A stretch of 34,219 nt of DNA from Ignavibacteriaceae bacterium (lineage in GTDB: Bacteria; Bacteroidota; Ignavibacteria; Ignavibacteriales; Ignavibacteriaceae), in assembly GCA_031292435.1 (NCBI GenBank), contig JARLHD010000026.1:1-34219 (forward strand), given 5' to 3'. Under the pieces are notes generated by a model. It was given only the letters and a program-made list of their open reading frames with translations, did not search any database and was not told where the DNA came from. This document shows positions 23,830 to 32,846 of the stretch, in pieces (within the stretch, counting starts at the first letter, position 1; each line of letters begins with the position of its first letter). A program made the position numbers and the translations under genes.

Positions 23830-25472
23830 GTAAATATCTTGAATTCAACACACCTGCCAGTAAAGAAGCAAAGGAATTAGCATCTGATTTCGGTTTAGAT
23901 AACCATGGAATTTATTATTTAGACAGAGCATATTGGAATCTTCCGGATGAAGCTCTTTATGAAGAAGCTATATTCAGAAATGAAGCACATATGTCGCATC
24001 AGGGGCCTTTAATAGTCAAGACTGGCAAACATACAGCCCGCGCAGCAACAGATAAGTTTGTAGTTAGAGAGGATTCGACAGAGAGTAAAATCTGGTGGGG
24101 AATACATAACCGACCATACAGTGAAGAGAAATTCAACTCATTATTAGGCAGACTTTATGCCTACCTACAGGGAGAGGAAGTTTTTGTTCAGGATTGTTTT
24201 GTAGGTGCTGATCCTGAATATCAAATGCCGATAAGGATAATTACTGAAAAGGCATGGCATTCATTATTTGCCCGTAACATGTTTATTACAACAGAAAACC
24301 AGGACATACTTAAAAAGTTTTATCCTGAATTTACAGTAATAGCTGTGCCAGGATTTAAACTTGATCCAAAGATCGATGGCACAAGGTCGGAGACCGGAAT
24401 TATCTTAAATTTTGCTCAGAAGACTGCCATTGTTGCTAACACATTGTATGGCGGCGAGATTAAGAAATCAATATTCACAATCCTTAATTTTCTGCTAACA
24501 TTTGACGATGTACTGCCGATGCACTGTTCTGCCAATGTAGGCAAAAAGGGAGATGCTGCTTTATTTTTTGGATTAAGCGGAACAGGTAAAACTACTTTAT
24601 CTGCTGATCCAAAGAGGAAGCTTATTGGAGATGATGAACATGGCTGGAGTTCAAATGGTGTATTTAATTTTGAGGGCGGGTGTTATGCAAAAGTGATAAG
24701 GCTTTCTGCTGAAAGTGAGCCAGAAATATATGAGTGTACTAAAAGGTTCGGAACAATACTGGAGAATGTAGTCTACGATCCGTTATCAAGAAAAATTGAT
24801 CTTGATGATGATTCAATTACTGAGAACACAAGAGCCTCGTATCCACTGGAATTCATACCGAATGTTGTACCCGAAGGGTATGCTCATAGTCATCCAAAGA
24901 ATGTTATATTTTTAACATGCGATGCATCCGGAGTTTTACCTCCTATTGCACGTTTGAATCCGGAACAAGCACAATATCATTTTATCAGCGGATATACATC
25001 CAAGATAGCGGGTACAGAAATCGGATTAGGTATTGAGCCACAAATTACATTCAGTTCATGTTTTGGTGCTCCTTTTATGGTAAGGCATCCATATGAATAC
25101 GCCGAAATGCTAAGACAAAGGATGCTTAAGCATAAAGCAAATGTATGGCTTGTAAACACCGGATGGGTTGGCGGCAGGTTTGGTGTCGGCAAGAGAATAA
25201 GCATAAGGCACACTCGTAATCTTCTTGATGCTGCACTTGATGGAAAACTGGATAATGTAAAATACAGAAAGGATAAACTATTTGGATTTGAGGTACCGCT
25301 TACCTGTCCTGAAGTTCCAGAAGATGTACTAGAACCTTCAAACTCCTGGGGAAATAAAGATGAATACTGGAAAAAATATGATGCTCTTGCAGCAAGATTT
25401 ATAGAGAATTTCAAGCTTTATAAGAAAGAGTGTTCGCAGGGGGTAATTGATGCAGGACCGAAAAGGTTGTAA
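23826..25472 (+). CDS. pckA: ATP-dependent phosphoenolpyruvate carboxykinase
   Basis: The start is the ATG at 23826, overlapping the aminotransferase stop in an ATGA arrangement, with GAGG upstream; an in-frame TTG two codons earlier is a weaker candidate. The 548-residue product has the ATP-type PEPCK set: the P-loop GLSGTGKTT (249-257), the metal motif IGDDEHGW (267-274), YGGEIKKS (208-215), and conserved RSETGIILNF and KHKANVWLVNTGWVGG. It converts oxaloacetate and ATP to PEP, CO2 and ADP, or the reverse for CO2 fixation in fermenting anaerobes. A bidirectional terminator follows. The ATP-dependent form is the rule in Bacteroidota. Confidence 0.96.
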   Translation: MSKYLEFNTPASKEAKELASDFGLDNHGIYYLDRAYWNLPDEALYEEAIFRNEAHMSHQGPLIVKTGKHTARAATDKFVVREDSTESKIWWGIHNRPYSEEKFNSLLGRLYAYLQGEEVFVQDCFVGADPEYQMPIRIITEKAWHSLFARNMFITTENQDILKKFYPEFTVIAVPGFKLDPKIDGTRSETGIILNFAQKTAIVANTLYGGEIKKSIFTILNFLLTFDDVLPMHCSANVGKKGDAALFFGLSGTGKTTLSADPKRKLIGDDEHGWSSNGVFNFEGGCYAKVIRLSAESEPEIYECTKRFGTILENVVYDPLSRKIDLDDDSITENTRASYPLEFIPNVVPEGYAHSHPKNVIFLTCDASGVLPPIARLNPEQAQYHFISGYTSKIAGTEIGLGIEPQITFSSCFGAPFMVRHPYEYAEMLRQRMLKHKANVWLVNTGWVGGRFGVGKRISIRHTRNLLDAALDGKLDNVKYRKDKLFGFEVPLTCPEVPEDVLEPSNSWGNKDEYWKKYDALAARFIENFKLYKKECSQGVIDAGPKRL

Positions 25473-25485
25473 TCATAGGTGATTA

Positions 25486-25517
25486 AAATCCCCGCTTAAA
25501 CAAGCGGGGATTTTTTT
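25486..25517. terminator. Bidirectional rho-independent terminator between pckA and the permease
   Basis: AAATCCCCGCTT at 25486-25497 and AAGCGGGGATTT at 25502-25513 form a perfect 12-bp stem with a four-base loop, followed by a run of T to 25517. On the other strand the stem ends in GGGGATTTTAA, so it can also end the permease transcript. Confidence 0.92.
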
Positions 25518-25522
25518 ATCAT

Positions 25523-27031
25523 TCAAACAGAATTTTCTTTGGGTTTATTCATAAGTTTGTGCATAATGCTATGTTTTCTACCATAGAAGAAATAGATAGC
25601 TAGTCCAATTACCAACCAAATCAATAATCTCAACCAATTTTCCTCGGGGAGGGAAAACATTAGAATCATACAAGTTATAATTCCTAAAATAGGGACATAT
25701 GGAAAGAGAGGGGCTCTGAAGGGTCTAACGGCTTCAGGATGGATTTTTCTCATAATGAGTACAGCTGAACAGACGACTACAAAGGCAAACAGAGTTCCAA
25801 TATTTACAAGCTCAGCTAATATTCTTAGGGGAAGGAAACCTGCAAGTGTAGCAACAAATATCCCTGTTAAAATTGTTGATTTCCATGGAGTTCTAAATTT
25901 AGGATGAACAGCACCGAAGACACTCTCCGGCAACAATCCATCTCTTGCCATAGCGAGAAAAATCCTTGGCTGGCTAAGCATCATAACCAATAAGACGGAA
26001 GTAATACCAGCAAGAGCACCAAAGGAGATAATCAACTGAGCCCATTCCAAACCAACCTGTTTAAAAGCATTTGATATTGGGGCATCGATATTTATTTTAT
26101 TATAGGGAACCATACCTGTTATAATTGCAGAGACAGCAATATATAAAACGGTGCATAGCAGAAGAGAGGTAATGATTCCGATAGGAACATCCCTTTGGGG
26201 ATTTTTTGCTTCCTCAGCGTGAGTAGATAGAGAATCGAATCCTATATATGCAAAAAAGATCATTGCAGCTCCTGCTAATACTCCCTGGGGAGCACCACCG
26301 GCACCTGTTTGGCCCCAAAGTGTTCTGCCAAAAAAACTAATTCCTGTATATCCATAAGGAGCAAATGGCTTCCAGTTTGCAGGGGTTATATAGAAGGCGC
26401 CTAAAATAATTACAAGAAACACAGCTGTAAGTTTAATGCCGACCATTGTAGTATTCAGCCCAACGCTTTCTCTAATTCCCTTAACAAGCACAGTAGTTAT
26501 TATGATTGTAATAATAATTGCCGGAAGATCTATAATTGTTCCTGTTGAATGCAGCAGTCCTGTGGCGGGATCAAAATCAAAGGGACTTCGAGACATGGCA
26601 GCTGGAATATTGAAATGGAATATTCCTATAAGATCCTGAAAATAATGGGACCATCCATGAGCAACAGTAGCAGATGCGACGGCATATTCCAGTATTAAAT
26701 CCCATCCTATTATCCAGGCAAACAGTTCACCGAGAGTAGCATAAGCGTAAGTGTAGGCAGAACCAGCGACAGGAACCATTGAGGCAAATTCAGAATAACA
26801 TAGTGCAGCGAAAATACATGCGATACCAGCAGCAGTGAATGAAAGTATAATGGCAGGACCAGCCTTATCAGCAGCAGCTACACCTGTTAATACAAAAATT
26901 CCTGTTCCTATGATAGCACCGACCCCAAGACTTGTAAGTCCAACCGGTCCTAAAATTCTTCTTAACCTATTCTCCCCTTTCATCTCTTCCAGCAGTATAT
27001 GAAGAGGTTTTTTAGCGAAGATCTGTTTCAT
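25523..27031 (-). CDS. APC-superfamily amino-acid permease, cationic amino-acid transporter type
   Basis: The start is placed at the ATG at 27031, with AAGGA six bases upstream; an in-frame ATG two codons earlier overlaps that site. The 502-residue product has about 12 or more hydrophobic segments. The first carries the broken-helix motif GVGAIIGTGIFVLTG that binds the substrate amino group, and TM3 has the EYAVASATVAHGWSHYF and LGELFAWIIGWDL sequences typical of the CAT/YfnA branch. A conserved FFAYIGFDSLSTHAEEAKNP and PIGII follow. It imports amino acids across the inner membrane. It ends at the shared terminator with pckA and is separated from the upstream histidine kinase gene by 93 bases. 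Confidence 0.92.
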   Translation of the reverse strand: MKQIFAKKPLHILLEEMKGENRLRRILGPVGLTSLGVGAIIGTGIFVLTGVAAADKAGPAIILSFTAAGIACIFAALCYSEFASMVPVAGSAYTYAYATLGELFAWIIGWDLILEYAVASATVAHGWSHYFQDLIGIFHFNIPAAMSRSPFDFDPATGLLHSTGTIIDLPAIIITIIITTVLVKGIRESVGLNTTMVGIKLTAVFLVIILGAFYITPANWKPFAPYGYTGISFFGRTLWGQTGAGGAPQGVLAGAAMIFFAYIGFDSLSTHAEEAKNPQRDVPIGIITSLLLCTVLYIAVSAIITGMVPYNKINIDAPISNAFKQVGLEWAQLIISFGALAGITSVLLVMMLSQPRIFLAMARDGLLPESVFGAVHPKFRTPWKSTILTGIFVATLAGFLPLRILAELVNIGTLFAFVVVCSAVLIMRKIHPEAVRPFRAPLFPYVPILGIITCMILMFSLPEENWLRLLIWLVIGLAIYFFYGRKHSIMHKLMNKPKENSV

Positions 27032-27124
27032 CAGCATTCCTTATTTGTATAATTCAAACAGAAGAAATTATTTTTGCTAATTTATAAATTAATAATTAAG
27101 ATTAAAAAGGATTTCCAAATATAA

Positions 27125-30100
27125 TTATGATTTTAACTTAGGCTCAAATTCCTCTATCATATCCAGAAGTGATTTCCTTGAAAATGGTTTAGACAGAAAA
27201 CCATCACACCCGGCACGTAGAGTATTCTGCCTATCTTCCTCAAAAGCATGGGCAGTAATTGCAATTACCGGAATATGAGAATATTCTTTGGATGCTTTCA
27301 ATTCCTTAGTCAATTCCAATCCATTTTTTTTCCCTTTTATGGAAATATCCATTAATATTATGTCAACTCTTTGATTTTTCAATATTTCGAGAGCGATATC
27401 AGAAGAATCAGTAACGATAGGGTCATACTTCTTCCCAATAAATTTTTTGATTGTAACCTGATTTAAAATATCATCCTCGACAATAAGTACAACCAAATTG
27501 CCCTTTTCCAAGGTTACGGAAACAGGTATACCGGCAGATATTTCATTTTTATCAAGTATATTCTCTTTACCAAAATTGATTGAGAAAGTTGTACCCTCGC
27601 CTTTTTTACTAATTATACTTATTTCAGCATCATTGAGATTAAGAACTTTTTTTACCAAAGAGAGACCTAGTCCCACCCCATCATACGCTCTTCCATAACC
27701 CATTTGTTCCTGAAGATACGGTTCAAAAATCTTATCCATATAATCTTCTCTAATTCCAATACCGGTATCCTTAACCTGGAGGATTATCTCATCATTCTCA
27801 TTCTTTAAGAGGATAATTTTAATTGAACCCTGAAGGGTAAACTTAATTGCGTTATCAATTAAATTGGAAATCGCCATAGTGATTGAATATTCATCAGCAT
27901 AAATATTTGCAACCCCGCAATTATTCTGAAATTGGAGATCGAGTGATTTATGTTTAGCCGCTTTAATATATTCGTTAACCAAATTTTCGCAGACAAGGGG
28001 GAGCTCCATATTTTTACGAAAGACCGGGAATTTTCCTACCTGCAGCCGTGAATAGTTCAATATCATATCAACTGTCCTAATAATACGTTTGCTGGAAAAA
28101 TCAATTCCCACGAAAAGTTCTTCATCCTCTTTTTTAATATTACCATGAAAGGTATCCCTAATTAAACCAGACATCCCAAGGAGTCCATTCAGGGGGGTTC
28201 TGATTTCATGCGAGATATTGGCAATAAAGGCATCTTTTAATTTGTTAGCAGATTCGGCCATTTCTTTGGCTTCAATTAACTCAGAAATCATAGTTTTCTT
28301 TTCAGTTATATCCTCTTTAACTGCAACAAAATTTGTTATATCTCCATTATTATTTATAAGTGGTGAAATTAATACAGATTCCCAGAACAAATCCCCGTTC
28401 TTCTTTTTATTCATCATTTCCCCGTTCCAATTTTTGCCTGCAAGGAGAGTATTCCAAAGATCTTCATAGAATAAATTGTCATGTATCCCGGATTTCCACA
28501 TACGTGGATTTTTACCTATGACATCTTCTTTAGAATATCCAAGAACCTGACTAAATTTTTGGTTAACATATTCAATTTCTCCTTCCTGGTTAGTAATTAC
28601 AACCGAATTAGGCGCCTGTTCTATAGCGCGTGACAGTTTAAGAAGTTCGGATTCAGCTTTTAATTTATCGGTAATATCATAAGCAAGAACCAACCTTGCA
28701 TTTTTATTCTCATATTTAATAATATGAGAGTATATCTCAGTAAATATTATTGATCCGTTTTTTAATTTATGCCTGACAGTATAAAATCTTTGAACTTCTT
28801 CCCTGTCCTGAAAGAAACTTTTAAGTAAATCAGGTACATCCTCGCGTGGTCTAATTTCTTTAATGTTCATGGACATAAATTCTTCATTAGAATATCCATA
28901 TTTATTAATAGCGGCCATATTAACGGTAAGGAAGCGGAGTGAATCAATATCATAAACCCACATAGGATGAGGATTATTATCATAAAGCAACCTGTATTTA
29001 AGTTCGCTTTCCTTTAAGGCCTCCTCAGCAATCCTTCTTTGGGTAATATCACGCACTATAACCTGGACCGATGGTTTTTCATTATAAGTAATAGGAATAG
29101 CTATAACATCTACATCTACCAGACTTCCATCAAGCCTTATAAATTTTTCTTCCATCAAAGAACTATGCTGATTATTTTGAATAACTTCTGAAGTTCGTTG
29201 TTTTACCAATTCATGATAATCGGGATGTACTAAATCCAGAACAGGCTTCCCGACCAGATCATCAATTTTTGCTGCACCGGCTAATTTTGCGCCTGCCTCA
29301 TTTACATAAACAATTTTTCCATTAGTATGTACTGCAATTGCATCGGGAGATGATTCAATAAGATTTCTATACCCTTTTTCTGACTCTGCAATTTTTTCTT
29401 TCAATGCATCTTTTTCCCGAAGCTGTTCATTTTCCGCTTCAGCCCTGACTCTCTGTTTATAGCTTCTATAGATAAAAAACGAAATAGAGAAAAATGAAAG
29501 GGCAATGAGTCCAATAAGAAGGTAAGACTGAAGTAAATTCTTTTTAACAAAATGGGTTACTTCCTCAGACGGAAGGTTAAGGACAAGGGTCCAAGAAATA
29601 TTCATAAATTCAAGAGTATTAAATCCAGCTAGTATCTTCTGTTTATTTATGTTCTGGAATTCTAAATTTCCAGCTTTTTGATTAAACATTCTATCGAACT
29701 GCGTAAATGAGAAATGACAATTCATGCAGGATTTATCCTGTCTTTTAATGTTGGCAAATACCATTTTAGGATTATCCGAATGAAATAACAGAGTGCCTGT
29801 CGAATCCATAATCCAAAGGTGGTCCTTTATCAAATTAGATTGATAATTTGAAAGTAATACCTTTAGAAGTTTATCAAATTCCAATGTTTCAGTAATAACA
29901 CCGACAAATTTTTCTGAAGAAATATTATAAATAGGAGAGGCGATTACGAAGTGTAAAAAAGATATAGAGTCGGTATTAGTTCTTGTTAATTTTATAGGAG
30001 CAGAGAAGTACTGTTTACCCTTATTCTCCGGTCGTTGAGCCCACTTAAAAATTTCTGATTCGGCTAATTTATGGCCGATAATATCTTTGTTGGTAGAGTA

Positions 30101-30442
30101 GGAAATAGTACCTGATTCGTTATAGACGCTGATAGTCTTAACATAATTTCCTTTTTCAAAAGCATGAAACTGATCAATTTCAGTAGGAATAAATTTGGAA
30201 TCCTGATTTTGTAAAGCAGGGATAGCCGTAAGGACATCAATAAGCTGCACCCTGCTTATCAAATAAGATTCAATGTCCCTGGATAAATCCTTGACCAAAT
30301 AGAGCTGCTGGGAATTAAACTCATTAACAATTTCATTTTCAGTTGAACTATTTAATAAAAGGAGCACAACCCCAGTAATAATAGTAATAACAATTGCCAA
30401 TGTAATAATCAAATGGTGTGATTTAATAAATTGATTTTTCAT
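27125..30442 (-). CDS. Hybrid sensor histidine kinase with periplasmic CxxCH haem motif, three PAS domains and receiver
   Basis: The 1105-residue protein is a membrane signalling kinase. Order of parts: TM1 (about 11-30), periplasmic Cache-like sensor (31-300), TM2 (303-325), a short coiled coil (330-355), PAS1 (about 356-475), PAS2 (480-597), PAS3 (600-715), a HisKA domain with phospho-accepting His745 in NISHEIRTPLNG, an ATPase domain with Asn864 (LIDNAIKF), DTGIGI (892-897) and GLGLS (924-928), and a C-terminal receiver with acidic Glu989/Asp990/Asp991, phospho-accepting Asp1032 (ILMDIS) and Lys1085. The sensor contains DKSCMNCHFS, a CxxCH c-type haem motif (239-243), suggesting haem-based redox or gas sensing. 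No separate output regulator is seen next to it. Confidence 0.9.
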   Translation of the reverse strand: MKNQFIKSHHLIITLAIVITIITGVVLLLLNSSTENEIVNEFNSQQLYLVKDLSRDIESYLISRVQLIDVLTAIPALQNQDSKFIPTEIDQFHAFEKGNYVKTISVYNESGTISYSTNKDIIGHKLAESEIFKWAQRPENKGKQYFSAPIKLTRTNTDSISFLHFVIASPIYNISSEKFVGVITETLEFDKLLKVLLSNYQSNLIKDHLWIMDSTGTLLFHSDNPKMVFANIKRQDKSCMNCHFSFTQFDRMFNQKAGNLEFQNINKQKILAGFNTLEFMNISWTLVLNLPSEEVTHFVKKNLLQSYLLIGLIALSFFSISFFIYRSYKQRVRAEAENEQLREKDALKEKIAESEKGYRNLIESSPDAIAVHTNGKIVYVNEAGAKLAGAAKIDDLVGKPVLDLVHPDYHELVKQRTSEVIQNNQHSSLMEEKFIRLDGSLVDVDVIAIPITYNEKPSVQVIVRDITQRRIAEEALKESELKYRLLYDNNPHPMWVYDIDSLRFLTVNMAAINKYGYSNEEFMSMNIKEIRPREDVPDLLKSFFQDREEVQRFYTVRHKLKNGSIIFTEIYSHIIKYENKNARLVLAYDITDKLKAESELLKLSRAIEQAPNSVVITNQEGEIEYVNQKFSQVLGYSKEDVIGKNPRMWKSGIHDNLFYEDLWNTLLAGKNWNGEMMNKKKNGDLFWESVLISPLINNNGDITNFVAVKEDITEKKTMISELIEAKEMAESANKLKDAFIANISHEIRTPLNGLLGMSGLIRDTFHGNIKKEDEELFVGIDFSSKRIIRTVDMILNYSRLQVGKFPVFRKNMELPLVCENLVNEYIKAAKHKSLDLQFQNNCGVANIYADEYSITMAISNLIDNAIKFTLQGSIKIILLKNENDEIILQVKDTGIGIREDYMDKIFEPYLQEQMGYGRAYDGVGLGLSLVKKVLNLNDAEISIISKKGEGTTFSINFGKENILDKNEISAGIPVSVTLEKGNLVVLIVEDDILNQVTIKKFIGKKYDPIVTDSSDIALEILKNQRVDIILMDISIKGKKNGLELTKELKASKEYSHIPVIAITAHAFEEDRQNTLRAGCDGFLSKPFSRKSLLDMIEEFEPKLKS

Positions 30443-30528
30443 ATGTTAAGGATATTGTGTTATAATAAAGGACTTAAATTTCACATTACAACTTAAATAA
30501 TTATTACATTTATTCATCATTCAGGTTA

Positions 30529-30556
30529 TCACTTTTATATAGGTCACTTTTATATA
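30529..30556. repeat. Tandem 13-bp direct repeat between divergent genes
   Basis: TCACTTTTATATA occurs at 30529-30541 and again at 30544-30556, a 15-base period. The pair lies between the divergent kinase gene (start 30442) and the enolase-superfamily gene (start 30628), a place suited to a regulator site. Confidence 0.5.
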
Positions 30557-30627
30557 AGAAAAAAAGATTGGCATTAATGATTGAATTTAATTAAACTATT
30601 ATAAACCGTATAAAAAATACTCCAGAT

Positions 30628-31872
30628 ATGAAATCAAATAGAAGACAATTTATTAAAACAAGTGCCATGGCAGGTGCATTAGGAATATTACCTGCCAAAA
30701 TTAGTCAAGTGAAATGGAGAGAAAAGGTCGGTTCATCAGATCTTGAAGAAGCGGCAGAGAGGAAAGTATTAAATAAAAATCTTTTTAATATACCTGTTAT
30801 AATAGAATCAATAGAATTATTTAAATTCAAAGATTATTACTTTGTAAAATCGCGTTCCAGGGATGGGGCCGAAGGAGTTTCATTTACTAATAATAAAGCT
30901 TCATATCTCTACCCTCTCTTGAAACAACAGGTATTCCCGTTTTTTATTAGTAAAGATGCACGCGACCTTGAATCATTAATTGAGGGGGTATACCGATATG
31001 AGAGTAATTATAAGCTTTCAGGAATTGCTTTCTGGAGCTGTGTTGCATGGGTTGAATTCAGTTTACTCGATATGTTAGGTAAAATTATCAATAAGCCTGT
31101 AGGAGCGATGTTAGGGGAAATTATCAGGACTGAAATTCCGATATATACTGCAAGCGGAAACCGGGGAACCACACCTCAGGAGGAAGTTGATATTCTTGCA
31201 AAGAAAGTAGCAGAAACCGGAGCGAAGGCAGTAAAGTTCAAAGTAGGCGGACGCATGAGCAATAATGAAGATTCATTAGCGGGGAGAACAGAAGAGCTGA
31301 TAAAACTTACCAGAAAAGTACTTGGTGATAATATTGAAATACAGGCAGATGGAAATGGTTCATACGATGTACCAAACGCCATCAGAGTGGGCAGACTGCT
31401 TGAGGAAATAAAAGCATTTATGTATGAAGAGCCCTGCCCGTTTGATTATCTTGAGGAGACTAAAAAGGTAGCTGATGCATTAAGTATTCCGATATCAATA
31501 GGAGAAGAAGAAACAAGCCTGCGACGGTTCAGGTGGATAATTGAAAATAATGCCGCACAAATAGTTCAACCTGATCTTCATTATAACGGCGGGATGATAA
31601 GAGTAACAAGAGTTGCTCGAATGGCAGCCAAGGCAGGGAAAAAAATAACAATCCATATATCAAGCGGTTTCGGTTATGTGGATATGCTTCATTTTGCTTC
31701 TTTCACTCCTAATACAGGCAGGTTCCAGGAATATAAAGGGAGTGTAAATGAAACCGGAATGTACTTTGATCCTCCTCTCAGATTAAGGGATGGAATGATA
31801 AATGTTCCTACCGGAGCGGGTTTTGGTATAAAGGATACATCTGAAATATTCAGGGAAGGTGTTAAGATTTAA
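30628..31872 (+). CDS. Tat-exported enolase-superfamily protein, mandelate-racemase type
   Basis: The 414-residue product begins with a twin-arginine signal (NRRQFIKTSAMAGALG). The barrel part matches the mandelate racemase subgroup residue for residue in spacing: Lys203 and Lys205 in VKFKVGG (general base), metal ligands Asp241 (QADGNG), Glu267 (MYEEPC) and Glu293 (SIGEEE), each 26 apart, and Asp316 (VQPD) with His343 (TIHIS), 27 apart, forming the second acid/base dyad. These spacings equal those of mandelate racemase itself. Known members act on acid sugars or similar alpha-hydroxy acids by abstracting an alpha proton. Export to the periplasm is less usual for this family. The substrate is not readable, and no sugar-utilisation neighbours are in the window. 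Confidence 0.85.
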   Translation: MKSNRRQFIKTSAMAGALGILPAKISQVKWREKVGSSDLEEAAERKVLNKNLFNIPVIIESIELFKFKDYYFVKSRSRDGAEGVSFTNNKASYLYPLLKQQVFPFFISKDARDLESLIEGVYRYESNYKLSGIAFWSCVAWVEFSLLDMLGKIINKPVGAMLGEIIRTEIPIYTASGNRGTTPQEEVDILAKKVAETGAKAVKFKVGGRMSNNEDSLAGRTEELIKLTRKVLGDNIEIQADGNGSYDVPNAIRVGRLLEEIKAFMYEEPCPFDYLEETKKVADALSIPISIGEEETSLRRFRWIIENNAAQIVQPDLHYNGGMIRVTRVARMAAKAGKKITIHISSGFGYVDMLHFASFTPNTGRFQEYKGSVNETGMYFDPPLRLRDGMINVPTGAGFGIKDTSEIFREGVKI

Positions 31873-31874
31873 GT

Positions 31875-32555
31875 TTATTTAAGAATGGAATATAAGCTAC
31901 TTTGATTATCCGGTTCAGTAATTAATTCTTTAATTGGAGGATTGGGGATATTTTCTTTACGGAATAAATTTGGTAATGGTTTATAATAAACTCCTGAAGC
32001 TCTACCAAAACTATTTAATAAAGACTTATAAGATTTGTAATTAACGCCGTTTATAGTTAAACCAGTTAGATCCGAAAAAGCGATTTCATGATCTGTCCCC
32101 AGAAATCTTAGACCCAGCCAGGCATAAATCAATTCGACGCCACAAGTAAAATAATAGTATGCTAGTTCAAGTTTTTGGACTTCTTTATTATTACCATCCT
32201 GAGCTTTTATTACACGATCTCTTGTAGAAGCCCAGTTGAAATCAGCAATTGAGTCTCTAATTTTATATTCTCTAATGACAATAGAACGTATCTTACTTCC
32301 AGCTACAGAATCACATCTATTTAAGACATAACCATGAGCTTCATTAAAGGACTTAAAATTAGTTTTGCCCCAACCAAGATTTGACATTTCAATTGATACC
32401 TGCATTTCATCCCAGATCTTTTCGACTATAAGCAAGTCATAAAGCAAATTAAGAGCAACTTTATATGGATATTCGTGAGCAGAGTATCTGCTACGCCAAG
32501 TGTTTAATTTTTTTAATTTATATACTCCAATAATCTCAGAATATTTTTTATCCAT
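31875..32555 (-). CDS. Hypothetical protein, 226 residues
   Basis: The frame starts at an ATG at 32555 and ends two bases from the stop of the convergent enolase-superfamily gene. No signal peptide, membrane span or catalytic motif is recognised. The middle is helical and aromatic (YPYKVALNLLYDLLIVEKIW, ELAYYYFTCGVELIYAWLGL), and the end is proline-rich (KENIPNPPIKELITEPDNQS). Codon use is like its neighbours. It may be a lineage-specific protein. The 291 bases upstream contain two inverted repeats and a terminator belonging to the next gene. Confidence 0.55.
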   Translation of the reverse strand: MDKKYSEIIGVYKLKKLNTWRSRYSAHEYPYKVALNLLYDLLIVEKIWDEMQVSIEMSNLGWGKTNFKSFNEAHGYVLNRCDSVAGSKIRSIVIREYKIRDSIADFNWASTRDRVIKAQDGNNKEVQKLELAYYYFTCGVELIYAWLGLRFLGTDHEIAFSDLTGLTINGVNYKSYKSLLNSFGRASGVYYKPLPNLFRKENIPNPPIKELITEPDNQSSLYSILK

Positions 32556-32666
32556 ACAGGATAATTCCCAGAACAGATTTATTGTTCATCAAAATTCTAT
32601 GTTATTTTGAATTGATACTATAAGTTAGTTATTAAATATTAATAAGTGCACACAACTTAAAAGTTA

Positions 32667-32724
32667 TTTCAGAATTAGTCTGAAAATGTGATTTATGCCT
32701 TATGGTTTATTTATCCAAATAAAC
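32667..32724. promoter_or_regulatory. Two perfect inverted repeats upstream of the orphan gene
   Basis: TTTCAGA-ATTAG-TCTGAAA lies at 32667-32685 and GTTTATTT-ATCC-AAATAAAC at 32705-32724. Both are in the gap before the orphan gene starting at 32555, about 110-170 bases upstream. They could be operator sites or short hairpins in the leader; nothing decides between these. Confidence 0.25.
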
Positions 32725-32770
32725 TGCAATAATTTGGAAATGTGATTCTCTAGAGAAAGGCTTTGCCAAT

Positions 32771-32797
32771 AAAAAAACCGTCAATATGGTATGACGG
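32771..32797 (-). terminator. Rho-independent terminator after the PorT-like gene
   Basis: On the minus strand CCGTCA (32797-32792), an eight-base loop and TGACGG form a six-bp stem followed by seven T at 32777-32771. It lies about 50 bases after the PorT-like gene stop. Confidence 0.8.
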
Positions 32798-32846
32798 CTT
32801 TAAATTATTTGGTTCAATAGATCAAATGGCTGAATAGAGAAAGATC

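Noticed and set aside
24977..25414. 145-codon minus-strand frame inside pckA
   Set aside because: Antisense shadow of pckA.
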